A DNA stretch of 64,000 nucleotides from CABZJG01 sp902512685 (GTDB lineage: Bacteria > Pseudomonadota > Alphaproteobacteria > Rhodobacterales > Rhodobacteraceae), in contig CP179201.1 of assembly GCA_051201605.1 (NCBI GenBank), positions 1,240,001-1,304,000 on the forward strand, read 5' to 3'. The notes beneath the pieces were generated by a model. That model saw nothing but the letters and a program-made list of their open reading frames with translations. It ran no database searches and was not told the DNA's origin. How positions within the stretch are numbered: the stretch's first letter is position 1; every line of letters starts with the position of its first letter. Made by a program: the position numbers and the translations under genes. Below are positions 36,352-46,047 of the stretch, one piece after another.

Positions 36352-36783
36352 TTAAAGAAGCTTATTCAAGCTTTCCAAGGCCTCGTGGATCAATGCTGCC
36401 TTTTCGGGGCCTAATTGTTCAACCACAGTAGCATTCTGATGAATGGCTGGTTGGCGTACGTTTTGAACAAGATCTAAACCCATATTGGTAAGAACCAATG
36501 TAACCTGCCTTTGATCTTCACGGCTTATTTGCCGCTGAACAAGCCCGTCTGATACCATCCGATCAACCATTTTCGTCAGCGCTGGCGGGTTCATTAGAAC
36601 GACTTTAGCCAAGTCACTCATCGTTAGATTGGTGGTTTGATCCAAAGTTTCCAATACCCGCCATGTCTCAACCTGAATTCCATAAGAGTTTAGCTGCTTG
36701 TTCAAGTTAACGTGCAATTTCCGATGCGTTGATGCCACCGCGTAGGAAAAATACTTGTCGAGTGGTAATGGGCTAGACGTCAT
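36352..36783 (-). CDS. MarR-family transcriptional regulator
   Basis: 143 residues with the winged helix in the middle: LTMSDLAKVVLMNPPALTKM is the recognition part and RQISREDQRQVTLVLTNMG the wing. MarR proteins typically respond to aromatic or phenolic ligands. It is divergent from the AmiC-like gene with 81 bp between the starts, so it is the obvious candidate regulator of the amide operon. It begins 14 bp beyond the truncated IS6 copy. Confidence 0.88.
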   Translation of the reverse strand: MTSSPLPLDKYFSYAVASTHRKLHVNLNKQLNSYGIQVETWRVLETLDQTTNLTMSDLAKVVLMNPPALTKMVDRMVSDGLVQRQISREDQRQVTLVLTNMGLDLVQNVRQPAIHQNATVVEQLGPEKAALIHEALESLNKLL

Positions 36784-36864
36784 TTTTTTGTTCCAAATCT
36801 CAAATGTTGTCTGAATTTAGTTGACTTGGAAAGGAAAATCAATTGCGATACTGTGTAATCCAAG

Positions 36865-38025
36865 ATGAGCAACCAAAAAATGCAAGTATCGAATTGGAAA
36901 TTTTCTTCTGTTGGTGTGCCACATACCATTGCTTCACCTTTTGATGAGCGATTACTAAGCCCATCAAAGGCATTTCGCATTGCGCTTTTGATACCTATGT
37001 GCGGCTCTGCAGGGCTATGGGCGCCTTCATGTATTGCCTGCGCTCAGGTTGCCGTTGAGGAATTAAACAAAGCCGATGGTATTGCAGGACGTCAAGTGCA
37101 ATTGATAATGGTCGATACTGCAATCGAGACCAATGCACCCGTTGAAGAGCTCATAAACTCGCTTATTGAAACGGAATCGGTGGATGCAATTGTGGGCATG
37201 CATATTAGTTCAATGCGTCAAAGACTAAGCAAAGTTGTGCAGGGCCGCATTCCATATATTTATACCCCTCTTTATGAGGGCGGCGAAAACGGTAAGGGAA
37301 TATTTGCAATAGGCGAAACACCATCACAGCAACTTGGTCCTGCAATGGAACATTTGCAAGCAGTTTACCGACCTAAAAAATGGGCCCTAATCGGAAATGA
37401 TTATGTTTGGCCTCGATCTTCAAATGCTTACGCTAAAAACAAAATTGCGTCGCTGGGAGCGGGGATAAGTTATGAAAAATATATCCCATTTGGCCAGTTA
37501 GATTTTTTCAGAGAAATTGAGGAAATCACCGCATCCGGCAGCGAAGCCGTATTAATTTCTTTAGTGGGCCAAGATGCTGTTCAATTCAATCGAAATTTTG
37601 GGGCGTTAAACGCGCATGAAACTATGATCAGATTGTCCTGCGCTATTGAGGAAAATGCACTTTTGGCAAGCGGATCTGTCGGTCTGAAGCGTCTGTTTTC
37701 CTCGTCTTCTTATTTTGCTTCTCTTAAGTCTGAACAGAACTCTGCTTTTAAAGAAAAATACTATACATTGCATGGAGATCGGGCCCCAATGCTGAATGCT
37801 TTGGGTCAATCAACATACGAAGGCGTTCAGTTTTTGAAAGGACTGGTACAAACCCATGGACAGAACTGGTCGGAATTCGATAAGTCACATAGTAGACCGC
37901 TGATTTATAAAAGTGTGCGAAATGCACGATTTGTCTCAAATGATGAAAAATCATCTCCTATTTATTTAGCCAGAGCAGATGGGGTTATGTATAATGTTGA
38001 GAAAAAGTTAGCAAAAACAATATGA
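36865..38025 (+). CDS. AmiC-like amide-binding protein without signal peptide
   Basis: 386 residues of the periplasmic-binding-protein fold (type 1), related to amide/urea binding proteins AmiC and UrtA: LIPMCGSAGLWAPSCIACAQ, AVEELNKADGIAGRQVQL, and VGMHISSMRQRLSKV. No signal peptide is seen; about 40 polar residues precede the domain, so it is probably cytoplasmic. In Pseudomonas, cytoplasmic AmiC senses amides and controls AmiR; no AmiR-type ANTAR protein is present here, so the partner may be the adjacent MarR protein or none. It heads the amide gene set; 129 bp separate it from the flotillin gene. Confidence 0.78.
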   Translation: MSNQKMQVSNWKFSSVGVPHTIASPFDERLLSPSKAFRIALLIPMCGSAGLWAPSCIACAQVAVEELNKADGIAGRQVQLIMVDTAIETNAPVEELINSLIETESVDAIVGMHISSMRQRLSKVVQGRIPYIYTPLYEGGENGKGIFAIGETPSQQLGPAMEHLQAVYRPKKWALIGNDYVWPRSSNAYAKNKIASLGAGISYEKYIPFGQLDFFREIEEITASGSEAVLISLVGQDAVQFNRNFGALNAHETMIRLSCAIEENALLASGSVGLKRLFSSSSYFASLKSEQNSAFKEKYYTLHGDRAPMLNALGQSTYEGVQFLKGLVQTHGQNWSEFDKSHSRPLIYKSVRNARFVSNDEKSSPIYLARADGVMYNVEKKLAKTI

Positions 38026-38154
38026 TAAAAAATATAATTGAATAAGAAACTAAATACTTGAAATGGAAAGTAAATTAATCCAACGTTGACCTGATACAGA
38101 TTCGAGGTCCTTAGAGCATTAGTGTGCCCTCGCAATCCAGGGGAGGTCGCGCTT

Positions 38155-39762
38155 ATGCTGATTGTTAATCTGGCTATTGCTTTAGCTGTTTTATTGGTCG
38201 GAATTTGGTTTTTTCAACGGTACTTTGCGAAAGCCACTCGGGACATGGCGCTTGTGCGGACCGGTTTTGGTGGACAGAAGGTTGTGTTAGATGGCGGCTG
38301 TCTTGCTCTTCCAATTTTGCATCAAATACAAAAAGTTTCGATGGGTGCTATTACGCTTCGCATTGAGCGCAAAGGGGCTGCGTCTCTTTTGACAGATGAT
38401 CGGCTTAGGGCTGATGTTGATATGTCTTTTGAGTTCCGCGTGGCGCCGTCAAAAACATCTGTCGCACTGGCGGCACAGTCGCTTGGTGGACGCATCTCGC
38501 GCTCTGGTGCGGATATTGAAGAATTACTGTTTGGAACAGTTTTAAATGCCATTCAGAATGCGGCGGCCATTCGCCAACTAACAGAAATTCATACTGACAG
38601 AGCCGCTTTTACAGAAGAGGTGTCACAAGCTATTTCAGAGCAGGCAAACAAATTTGGCCTCGAACTCATTTCCGGTGCCTTGCTGTCTACGGATCAGAGC
38701 GATTTAAGCCAGCTAAATGAGCAAAATATTTTTAATGCAGAAGGTATGCGAAGAGCAGCGCAATTGGTTTCGGATCAGCGAAAAGAGCGCGTATTAATCG
38801 AAACAGAGGCTGAAATCTCTGTCCGTGAAAGCAAGCTGCTCGAGGTCCAGCGGCGTTTAGATATTGAACGATCAACGCGCGAGGCGGAAATCGCCCAAAG
38901 AGAACATCTGGTTAGATTGCAAGCAGAGTCTGAGGCGTTGTCTGAGGTGCACACGATCGAAGCCCAAAAGTCATCGGAAACGGCTCGCATAGAGCAGCAG
39001 CAGGATATTGAATCCGCTAAGGTTAAAAATGACGAGGTGCTAAGGCGCAAAGAGATGACCGCCATTCTTGCGCTTGAGGAAACTAAAATACAAAACGAAA
39101 TGCAACTTGCTCAGTTGCGTGCTGAAGAGGCTAAAGTAAAGGCAAGCGAAGAATCATCACGCGCGCAGGTGCTGTTGGCGGCCGAATCCGTACAAAAACA
39201 AAAAGAAAAGGCAATTGCTGAACGCGATCAAGAAATTTCCTTGCTTAAACTGGAAAAAGAGTTGGCAATCGAAAGAGCCAGAGTCAAAAACGACTCTGAG
39301 ACACAAATTGCCCAGGCAACGGCCAGTGCGAAGGCCGTTCAGACAAAATCCGAAGCAGATTTACAGCGTATGGAGGCCGAGGCCAAAGGCCGAGCCGCCC
39401 AGATCGCTGCCGAAAATGGCCTTAGTGAGGCTGTCATTGCAATGCGATTGGAAGAGCGTAAGCTTGACCGCCTCCCTGAAATCATGACGCAAATGATGAA
39501 ACCGGTGGAAAAAATTGACTCCATTCGCATCAACCAAATTGCCGGAATTGGCGGGGGCGCAAACGAGCCTAACGGAGGCGTAGACGGCGCCTTTGGGGCG
39601 GCCATGGATCAAATTCTTGGGATGGCTGTACGGTTGCCCGCCATGAAGCAAATGGGCGAGGAAATTGGTGTTGACTTTGATGCAAACCTCGCTGGTCGCA
39701 CGGCAGATTATGCCAATCGCATCAATTCTAAAACAGAAACCGAAAAAGACAAAAAACCTTAG
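38155..39762 (+). CDS. Flotillin/YqiK-like SPFH-domain membrane protein
   Basis: 535 residues from the ATG at 38155, chosen because GGGGAGG lies 8 bp upstream. One N-terminal membrane helix (LIVNLAIALAVLLVGIWFF), an SPFH domain to about residue 200 (DMALVRTGFGGQKVVLDGG), then a long Ala/Glu-rich coiled coil (about 205-430) and a C-terminal tail with AGIGGGANEPNGG. Flotillins organise membrane microdomains. Its place 10 bp before an ABC substrate-binding protein suggests that it organises or stabilises this transporter, which is inference. Confidence 0.85.
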   Translation: MLIVNLAIALAVLLVGIWFFQRYFAKATRDMALVRTGFGGQKVVLDGGCLALPILHQIQKVSMGAITLRIERKGAASLLTDDRLRADVDMSFEFRVAPSKTSVALAAQSLGGRISRSGADIEELLFGTVLNAIQNAAAIRQLTEIHTDRAAFTEEVSQAISEQANKFGLELISGALLSTDQSDLSQLNEQNIFNAEGMRRAAQLVSDQRKERVLIETEAEISVRESKLLEVQRRLDIERSTREAEIAQREHLVRLQAESEALSEVHTIEAQKSSETARIEQQQDIESAKVKNDEVLRRKEMTAILALEETKIQNEMQLAQLRAEEAKVKASEESSRAQVLLAAESVQKQKEKAIAERDQEISLLKLEKELAIERARVKNDSETQIAQATASAKAVQTKSEADLQRMEAEAKGRAAQIAAENGLSEAVIAMRLEERKLDRLPEIMTQMMKPVEKIDSIRINQIAGIGGGANEPNGGVDGAFGAAMDQILGMAVRLPAMKQMGEEIGVDFDANLAGRTADYANRINSKTETEKDKKP

Positions 39763-39772
39763 GGAGAAAACT

Positions 39773-40993
39773 ATGAAACTCAACAGAAGAAAATTTTTAG
39801 CAACAACAGCTGCAGTGGCTGCCGCCGTCGCAGTGCCCAGTATTTCACTTGCTGGCGATACAATAAAGCTTGGATCGGTATTGGACACATCTGGCGGTTT
39901 TGATGCCTATGGAAAGCCAATGAACATGGCGCTTCAGCTTGCTGTTGAAAAAATTAATGCCGACGGTGGCCTTTTGGGCAAGCAGGTAGAAGTAATCGGC
40001 TACGATACGCAATCTGATATGGCCCTTTATACTCAATACGCCCAACAGCTTGTCCGACAGGATAAAGTTGATGTGGTTCATGGTGGTATTTTATCTGCGT
40101 CACGCGAAGCTATTCGCCAGACTATGAGAAAATCTAAAACTCTGTACTTCTATAATGTTTTGTATGAGGGCGGTGTTTGCGACCGAAATATCTTTATCAA
40201 CGGTGTAACGCCAGCTCAGCAGGTAGAAGCTTTGGTGCCTTATGCGATGGGTAAATCTGGCAAGAAGGTATATATTTTAGCTGCTGACTATAATTATGGT
40301 CAAATCACCGCCGAGTGGATCAAAAAGTATGTTGCTGAAAATGGCGGCGAAACTGTTGGTCTTGATTTCTTCCCGCTGGATGTGTCTGATTTCGGCTCGA
40401 CAATCGCAAAAATTCAGTCCGTTGGCCCGGACTTGGTGATCGCACCATTGGTAGGCGCTGCGCATTTGTCATTTTTCCGTCAATGGGCGGCCTCAGGGAT
40501 GAAAGATAAAATTGCACTGGCCTCAACCACAATGGGTGTGGGTAATGAGCATAAGGTGTTAAGTGCGGCCGAAACGGACGGCATAATGGTTGCTTACAAC
40601 TATTCTCAAGACATAGACAGCCCGGCCAATAATGCGTTTAAGGCAAACTGGGAAGCGGCCTTTGGAGATAGCAACTCTATTCATGAAATTGCAGTTTCCA
40701 ACTATCAAGGCGTCCTGACTTGGGCCGAGGGTGTTCGGGCGGCAGGAAGCCTGGATCGGGATGCGGTTATTGCTGCTCTTGAAACCGGTATTTCCATCGA
40801 CGGCCCGGGGGGCAAGGTCACGGTAGACCCTAAAACCCACCATGCAGTTCTTGATGTTCATTTAATGGAAATGGAAAATCAGGGAATGCGGGTTGTTAAA
40901 ACGCTGTCCCAGCGCCAACCGATTGATACCCAAGCGGTTTGTGATTTGGCGGCCAATCCAAACGATAACACACAGTATGAAATCAAATTCTAA
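39773..40993 (+). CDS. Urea/short-chain-amide-type ABC transporter substrate-binding protein
   Basis: 406 residues from the ATG at 39773 (AGGGAG 6 bp upstream). The signal peptide NRRKFLATTAAVAAAVAVPS has a twin-arginine-like start and ends near SLAGD. The mature protein is a type 1 binding protein (IKLGSVLDTSGGFDAYGKPM, VHGGILSASREAIRQTM, YFYNVLYEGGVCDRNIF) similar to UrtA, FmdD and AmiC. The ligand is probably an amide, given the downstream amidase. A GC-rich hairpin between this gene and the permease may raise its expression relative to the membrane components. Confidence 0.88.
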   Translation: MKLNRRKFLATTAAVAAAVAVPSISLAGDTIKLGSVLDTSGGFDAYGKPMNMALQLAVEKINADGGLLGKQVEVIGYDTQSDMALYTQYAQQLVRQDKVDVVHGGILSASREAIRQTMRKSKTLYFYNVLYEGGVCDRNIFINGVTPAQQVEALVPYAMGKSGKKVYILAADYNYGQITAEWIKKYVAENGGETVGLDFFPLDVSDFGSTIAKIQSVGPDLVIAPLVGAAHLSFFRQWAASGMKDKIALASTTMGVGNEHKVLSAAETDGIMVAYNYSQDIDSPANNAFKANWEAAFGDSNSIHEIAVSNYQGVLTWAEGVRAAGSLDRDAVIAALETGISIDGPGGKVTVDPKTHHAVLDVHLMEMENQGMRVVKTLSQRQPIDTQAVCDLAANPNDNTQYEIKF

Positions 40994-41027
40994 AGCAATT
41001 TGATTCACGGATAAAAATATCCCACGT

Positions 41028-41045
41028 CGCCAACCTCTGTTGGCG
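41028..41045 (+). promoter_or_regulatory. Intercistronic hairpin after the substrate-binding protein gene
   Basis: CGCCAAC CTCT GTTGGCG: perfect 7-bp stem, extendable with one bulge by flanking ACG/CGT bases, in the 83-bp gap between the binding-protein and permease genes. No T-run follows. Such hairpins commonly protect the upstream mRNA or partly terminate; role inferred. Confidence 0.45.
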
Positions 41046-41076
41046 GCGTAACGCGCCCAAACATGACAGGTAAAAA

Positions 41077-41943
41077 ATGGATTTTGGCTTCGTCCTTTTG
41101 GTGGAAATTCTCTATGCGGTCGCTTCACTTGCCCTCATCAGTGCGGGTTTGGCGGTTGTTTTTGGGATGATGAAGGTGATTAATTTGGCGCATGGGGAGT
41201 TCATGATGCTTGGAGGTTACGCCGCTATTACCTCTGCAAACATGGGCGTAAATATATTCATAGCAATGTTGATAATCGCTCCGATTGTTGTTGGGCTTAT
41301 TGGATTAATAGTAGAGCGTCTGGTGATCCGCCACCTTTACGGTCGACTGGTTGATACCATGCTCGCGACTTGGGGGCTCAGCCTGTTTTTTATCGGTTGC
41401 GCGACGATGATTTTTGGGAACACGACAACCGGTATTTCAACGCCAATTCCTGGCTTTGCCGTTGGCGACTATCAAATCAATGGCTATAATTTCTTTATAA
41501 TTATTGTTTCAGTGGTTCTAATCTTGGCGATGTTGGCGGTGCTAAAAACCACACGCCTGGGGTTAATTGCGCGCGGTACAATGCAAAATCCGGACATGGC
41601 GTCCGCTTTGGGCTATTCACCAGACCGGATCTATATGGCAACATTTTTTGTGGGCTCAGCGCTTTCAGGTTTTGCCGGCGCTATTTTGGCGCCCTTGGTG
41701 GGGCTGGTTCCAACCTCGGGCGGCGCCTTTATCGCAAAAGCTTTCATCACAGTGATAGCAGGTGGCCCGGCTCTGATTTCCGGACTTTTATCAAGCAGCG
41801 CATTGTTTGGCTTTGTCGGTCAGGTTTTTTCCTTTGCGGCCTCTCCTGTGATCGGGGACGTTGCCATGCTCATCGCGGCTGTGATTTTGCTACGCCTTTT
41901 GCCGCAGGGTGTCACGGGCCGTTTTTTCAAGGGTAAGCTCTAA
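41077..41943 (+). CDS. ABC transporter permease, LivH/UrtB type
   Basis: 288 residues, about eight hydrophobic membrane segments. The family motif around VINLAHGEFMMLGGYAA (about residues 33-50) and the cytoplasmic loop GLIARGTMQNPDMASALGYS, which contacts the ATPase, are present, then AGGPALISGLLSSSALFG. It overlaps the second permease gene by a single base. It forms the inner-membrane channel with the next gene product. Confidence 0.92.
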   Translation: MDFGFVLLVEILYAVASLALISAGLAVVFGMMKVINLAHGEFMMLGGYAAITSANMGVNIFIAMLIIAPIVVGLIGLIVERLVIRHLYGRLVDTMLATWGLSLFFIGCATMIFGNTTTGISTPIPGFAVGDYQINGYNFFIIIVSVVLILAMLAVLKTTRLGLIARGTMQNPDMASALGYSPDRIYMATFFVGSALSGFAGAILAPLVGLVPTSGGAFIAKAFITVIAGGPALISGLLSSSALFGFVGQVFSFAASPVIGDVAMLIAAVILLRLLPQGVTGRFFKGKL

Positions 41944-42974
41944 TGCCTAAAAGCTGGCAAAAAGAAAGTGCTATTGTCATCGCGATTGCTTTGATTTTGG
42001 TTTATACACTGCCCTTTGCAATCAATACCTTCACCCTTTCGGTTTTATTAATCTATGGGATGTTGGGGCTTAGCTTAGGGTTGATTTGGGGGTTTGGCGG
42101 CATCTTGTGCTTTGGGCAAACTGCTTTTTTTGGGCTTGGAGCTTATGCCTATGCGATTTCCGCCATCAATATTGGTGAAAGTACACTGCCTCTGATTTTC
42201 TCCATTCTAGTTCCGGCTGCCTTTGCCGCCTTGATGGGCGCGATGATGTTTTATGGACGTCTGGCAGATGTTTATCTCGGCGTGATCACATTGGTGGTGA
42301 CTTTAATTTTGTTTAAATTCATTAATTCTACGGCGAGCCCAATTTATGTTATCGGTGAAGCACGGCTAGGAGGCTATAACGGCATTCCTGGTTTTCAAAC
42401 TTTGAACATACCTGGCAGGCCTGACGACTATATTTGGGGCGACGCATTTTACTATTTTTGTTTTGCGGCTTTGGTGATTGTATATTTGCTTGTTTCATGG
42501 CTGTTGCGGTCAAGTTTTGGCCGGATTGCCATCGGCATTCGCGAAAATGATGAACGCATGTCGTTAATGGGATATGATACCCGTGCTCGAAAAACTGTTC
42601 TTTTTGCAATAGGCGCCGCCATTGCGGGATTGGCAGGTGGTCTATTTGCAAATTGGGCTGAAATAGTCACCCCGGGCTTATTTAGCCTAGGCCAATCAGC
42701 AGAGATAATTATTTGGTGCATTGTCGGTGGTCTTGGCACCCGCTTGGGTCCCATCATTGGCGCCGCAAGCCTCGCCTATTTAAAGTTTCTGCTGGGTCAG
42801 CAATCAATGATTGACAACACATTGATCATGGGCCTGATCCTTGTTTTATTTGTGTTGTTTTTGCCAAAGGGTATTGTTCCAGCAATTTCGGACCTTTGGG
42901 CTGCAAGCTTTGGCCGGCGCCGAAAGCGGCTGCGTAAATCTCGCCGTGGCACTCGGGTGATGTCCAATGGTTGA
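41943..42974 (+). CDS. ABC transporter permease, LivM/UrtC type
   Basis: 343 residues, about nine to ten membrane segments, with the typical GLIWGFGGILCFGQTAFFGL near residue 50 and the ATPase-contact loop AIGIRENDERMSLMGYDTR near 200. The C-terminus is strongly basic (GRRRKRLRKSRRGTR). It overlaps the next gene by 8 bp, showing tight coupling with the ATPase. Confidence 0.92.
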   Translation: MPKSWQKESAIVIAIALILVYTLPFAINTFTLSVLLIYGMLGLSLGLIWGFGGILCFGQTAFFGLGAYAYAISAINIGESTLPLIFSILVPAAFAALMGAMMFYGRLADVYLGVITLVVTLILFKFINSTASPIYVIGEARLGGYNGIPGFQTLNIPGRPDDYIWGDAFYYFCFAALVIVYLLVSWLLRSSFGRIAIGIRENDERMSLMGYDTRARKTVLFAIGAAIAGLAGGLFANWAEIVTPGLFSLGQSAEIIIWCIVGGLGTRLGPIIGAASLAYLKFLLGQQSMIDNTLIMGLILVLFVLFLPKGIVPAISDLWAASFGRRRKRLRKSRRGTRVMSNG

Positions 42975-43683
42975 AGTGGCGCTAGAAACCAAAAATCTGA
43001 GCATGCGCTTTGGCGGCATCTGCGCGGTAGACAACGTAGATTTCAAGCTAAACGCTGGTGAGTTGCGTTGTCTAATTGGCCCAAATGGCGCAGGTAAAAG
43101 CACGTTTTTTAAATGTGTTACAGGCCAGTTAGAGCCAACCGGCGGTCAAGTGTTTATGCGCGACGAAGAGGTTACAGGCTGGTCACCACATGAAATCGCG
43201 TCATTAGGCGTGGGTATAAAAACTCAAGTTCCAAGTGTTTTGGACGGTCTCACGGCATTTGAGAATATCTGGTTGGCAGCCAGGCGCTTTCTATCCGTCA
43301 CAGATGCCAATAGAATGACGGATGAGGTCATATCGCGACTGTCCCTTGGTGACATAATTAATTCAGATGTAGGCCAGCTTGCCCATGGAGAGCGCCAGCG
43401 TGTTGAACTGGGCATCGTGATGGCGGCGGACCCTTGGTTGATATTACTGGATGAGCCGGCAGCAGGAATGTCGGCAAAGGATGTGGATAGCTTGACCAAC
43501 ATCATTCATGAGATGCTGAAATCGGCCGCTGTGATCATTGTGGAACATGATATGCAATTCATTCGCTCAATCGCCTCTACGGTGAGCGTTTTTCATCAAG
43601 GCGCCATGTTAATTGAAGATCACGTGGACCGTGTGATGGCCGATCAGACCGTGCGCAACGTTTATTTGGGAAAGAAGGCCTAG
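42967..43683 (+). CDS. ABC transporter ATPase, LivG/UrtD type
   Basis: 238 residues. Walker A GPNGAGKSTFFKCVTG (about 37-52), the Q-loop in VGIKTQVPSVLDG, signature LAHGERQRVELG (LSGGQ replaced by LAHGE, common in the UrtD branch), Walker B WLILLDEPAAGMS, and the H-loop VEHDMQFI. It ends directly against the next start (TAG then ATG). One of two ATPases that should form a heterodimer on the LivH/LivM-type permeases. Confidence 0.93.
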   Translation: MVEVALETKNLSMRFGGICAVDNVDFKLNAGELRCLIGPNGAGKSTFFKCVTGQLEPTGGQVFMRDEEVTGWSPHEIASLGVGIKTQVPSVLDGLTAFENIWLAARRFLSVTDANRMTDEVISRLSLGDIINSDVGQLAHGERQRVELGIVMAADPWLILLDEPAAGMSAKDVDSLTNIIHEMLKSAAVIIVEHDMQFIRSIASTVSVFHQGAMLIEDHVDRVMADQTVRNVYLGKKA

Positions 43684-46032
43684 ATGGAAAACGAGCGCAA
43701 CATAGCTTTGAATGTAACCGGGCTTTCGGGTGGATATGGCAAAGTTCCCGTGCTTCATGGCGTAGAGTTTTCGGTGGCGGAAAACGAAATTGTCGGTGTC
43801 TTGGGGCATAACGGCATGGGAAAATCAACTCTGTTAAAATCGCTCATGGGGTTTTTGCCAGCCAATACAGGCACAATGCGGTTTTTCGGTACAGAAATTA
43901 ATGGATTGTCTCCAAATGAACGGGCTAGCTTGGGGCTTGGATATGTTCCGCAAGGACGTGGCATATTCCCTCAGCTTTCCGTTCTTGATAACTTGCGATT
44001 TGCCTATCAAGATTATGGCGAGGAAAGCGAAGAGCACGCTCTTCAAGTCATTTTATCCGATTTTCCACGTCTCAATCGGCTGCTGTCTCGCCAAGGGGGT
44101 GCGCTGTCTGGGGGTGAACAACAGCTTTTGGCGCTTGCCCGGTGTTTGATGGGCGCTCCAGATTTCTTGCTTTTGGACGAGCCGACAGAAGGTATTCAAC
44201 CTTCAATCATCGAAGAGATGGCCGAAACTCTTCTGGCGCTTAAGAAAAAACGCGGCCTGTCGATTTTATTAGTCGAACAGAATTTTGATTTCATCAAGGA
44301 TCTGTCTGACAGGGTACTTGTGCTTGAGCGCGGCCGTATTTCCGGTGAATTGTCAAAAACAGAATTGGCTGATCAAGCCAAAGTAGATCAGTTCTTAGGG
44401 TTTGGAACCGCGCGGTCGACGCGCGAAAATTCACCCTCAGGCAATGCAACTATCAAAAGCTCTGCCCCTTCGAAATCAGATCGAACTACAATCGAAATTC
44501 CTCAACGCTCGGTGATAAACATGACCATAAAACGTCCTTCCTTGGCCCAGATGCGGGCTATGGCTGAAAAATTCAATATGAGCCTGACTGATGAAGAACT
44601 GGCCGAATATAATGAAATCATGGAGCCTTATATCCAAGCCTATGATCGGCTGGATGCCACGCCTGATAACCTGCCTAGTGTTCGCTATCCTCGCGCGCCG
44701 GGACATTTTCCTGATTTTTCGGAAAACCCCCTTAATGCATGGTATGTCAAAACTGAAGTACGTGGCGCAATGGATGGCGCTCTCAAAGGCAAGCGCATTG
44801 CGCTTAAGGATACCATTTGCCTTGCTGGTGTTCCTATGATGAATGGGTCATCCATCATGGAGGGATACACACCCGAAATTGATGCCACGATTGTGACCAG
44901 AATGTTGGATGAAGGCGCAACGATTGCAGGCAAAGCCCATAGTGAAAATTTTTGCTTGTCTGGCGGCTCGCATACAAATGCGAAAGGCCCCATCCATAAC
45001 CCATGGAAACACGGCTATATGGCAGGTGGATCTTCTGGAGGATCTGCTGCTTTGGTTGCTGCGGGCGAAGTTGATATGGCAATTGCCGGAGATCAGGGTG
45101 GATCCATTCGAATTCCTGCGTCAAACTGCGGGGTTTATGGTATGAAACCTTCGCATGGATTGGTGCCATATACAGGCGTTATGCCAATTGAACAGACGAT
45201 TGATCATGTTGGCCCAGTGACCAATAATGTCGCCGACAATGCACTTTTGCTAGAAGTTCTGGCCGGGGAAGATGGTCTTGATCCGCGGCAGTATAAACCG
45301 CAGGTTTTTCGTTACACAGAAGCGTTGGGTCGCGGTGCACATGGTTTGCGTATCGGAATTTTAAAGGAAGGGTTTCATAGGCCTGAAAGCGAGCCAGATG
45401 TAGACCAAAAAGTGCTATCTGCTGCTGAAAAATTTCGCGAAATTGGGGCAATCGTCGAAGAAATTTCGGTCCCTGAACATCATCTGGCGGTCGATTGCTG
45501 GACAGCAATAACGGTTGAGGGCCTGCAAGATCATATGATGAATGGAAATTCGGGGGGGTCAAATTACAAGGGCTTGTTTTTACCTTCCCTGATGGATCAT
45601 ATGGCACAATGGCGAAATAGATCTGATGAGCTCACTCATTCCTTGAAAGTTTGCATGTTTCTTGGCGAGTATTTTCAAGAACAATACCGGGGCCGCTTTT
45701 ACGGAAAAGCTCAAAACTTGATGCGCAAAGTCAATGAAAAATATACTGCAGCTTTAAGCCAATATGATGTACTGTTAATGCCAACCTTACCAATGAAAGC
45801 GCAGAAAATTCCACCAGCGGATTGTTCAATAAGTCTTTACGTGCAGCGTGCCTTTGAAATGATCGGTAACACGGCCCCGTTTAATGGTGGCTTGCCGGCG
45901 ATGAATGTTCCATGTGGACTGAGCGAAGGACTGCCAATTGGCATGATGCTGGTTGGGCTGCAATATGGTGAATTAAAAATTTATCAGGCGGCTCATGCAT
46001 TTGAACAAATCGGCGATTGGCGCGTAATGTAG
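43684..46032 (+). CDS. Fusion protein: LivF/UrtE-type ABC ATPase joined to an amidase
   Basis: 782 residues in one frame. Residues 1-240 are a complete ABC ATPase: Walker A LGHNGMGKSTLL (40-51), signature LSGGEQQ (141-147), Walker B FLLLDEPTEG (161-170). A 40-residue Ser/Thr/Asn-rich linker follows, then an amidase-signature enzyme (about 280-780) with the Ser-Ser-Lys triad: Lys375 in ALKDTICL, Ser450/451 in AGGSSGGSAAL and nucleophile Ser474 in QGGSIRIPAS. Met280 (ATG at 44521) could serve as an internal start with a weak GGTGA site, so both fused and separate products are possible. This links amide import directly to hydrolysis. Confidence 0.88.
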   Translation: MENERNIALNVTGLSGGYGKVPVLHGVEFSVAENEIVGVLGHNGMGKSTLLKSLMGFLPANTGTMRFFGTEINGLSPNERASLGLGYVPQGRGIFPQLSVLDNLRFAYQDYGEESEEHALQVILSDFPRLNRLLSRQGGALSGGEQQLLALARCLMGAPDFLLLDEPTEGIQPSIIEEMAETLLALKKKRGLSILLVEQNFDFIKDLSDRVLVLERGRISGELSKTELADQAKVDQFLGFGTARSTRENSPSGNATIKSSAPSKSDRTTIEIPQRSVINMTIKRPSLAQMRAMAEKFNMSLTDEELAEYNEIMEPYIQAYDRLDATPDNLPSVRYPRAPGHFPDFSENPLNAWYVKTEVRGAMDGALKGKRIALKDTICLAGVPMMNGSSIMEGYTPEIDATIVTRMLDEGATIAGKAHSENFCLSGGSHTNAKGPIHNPWKHGYMAGGSSGGSAALVAAGEVDMAIAGDQGGSIRIPASNCGVYGMKPSHGLVPYTGVMPIEQTIDHVGPVTNNVADNALLLEVLAGEDGLDPRQYKPQVFRYTEALGRGAHGLRIGILKEGFHRPESEPDVDQKVLSAAEKFREIGAIVEEISVPEHHLAVDCWTAITVEGLQDHMMNGNSGGSNYKGLFLPSLMDHMAQWRNRSDELTHSLKVCMFLGEYFQEQYRGRFYGKAQNLMRKVNEKYTAALSQYDVLLMPTLPMKAQKIPPADCSISLYVQRAFEMIGNTAPFNGGLPAMNVPCGLSEGLPIGMMLVGLQYGELKIYQAAHAFEQIGDWRVM

Positions 46033-46047
46033 ATAGGGAGTTTTAAA

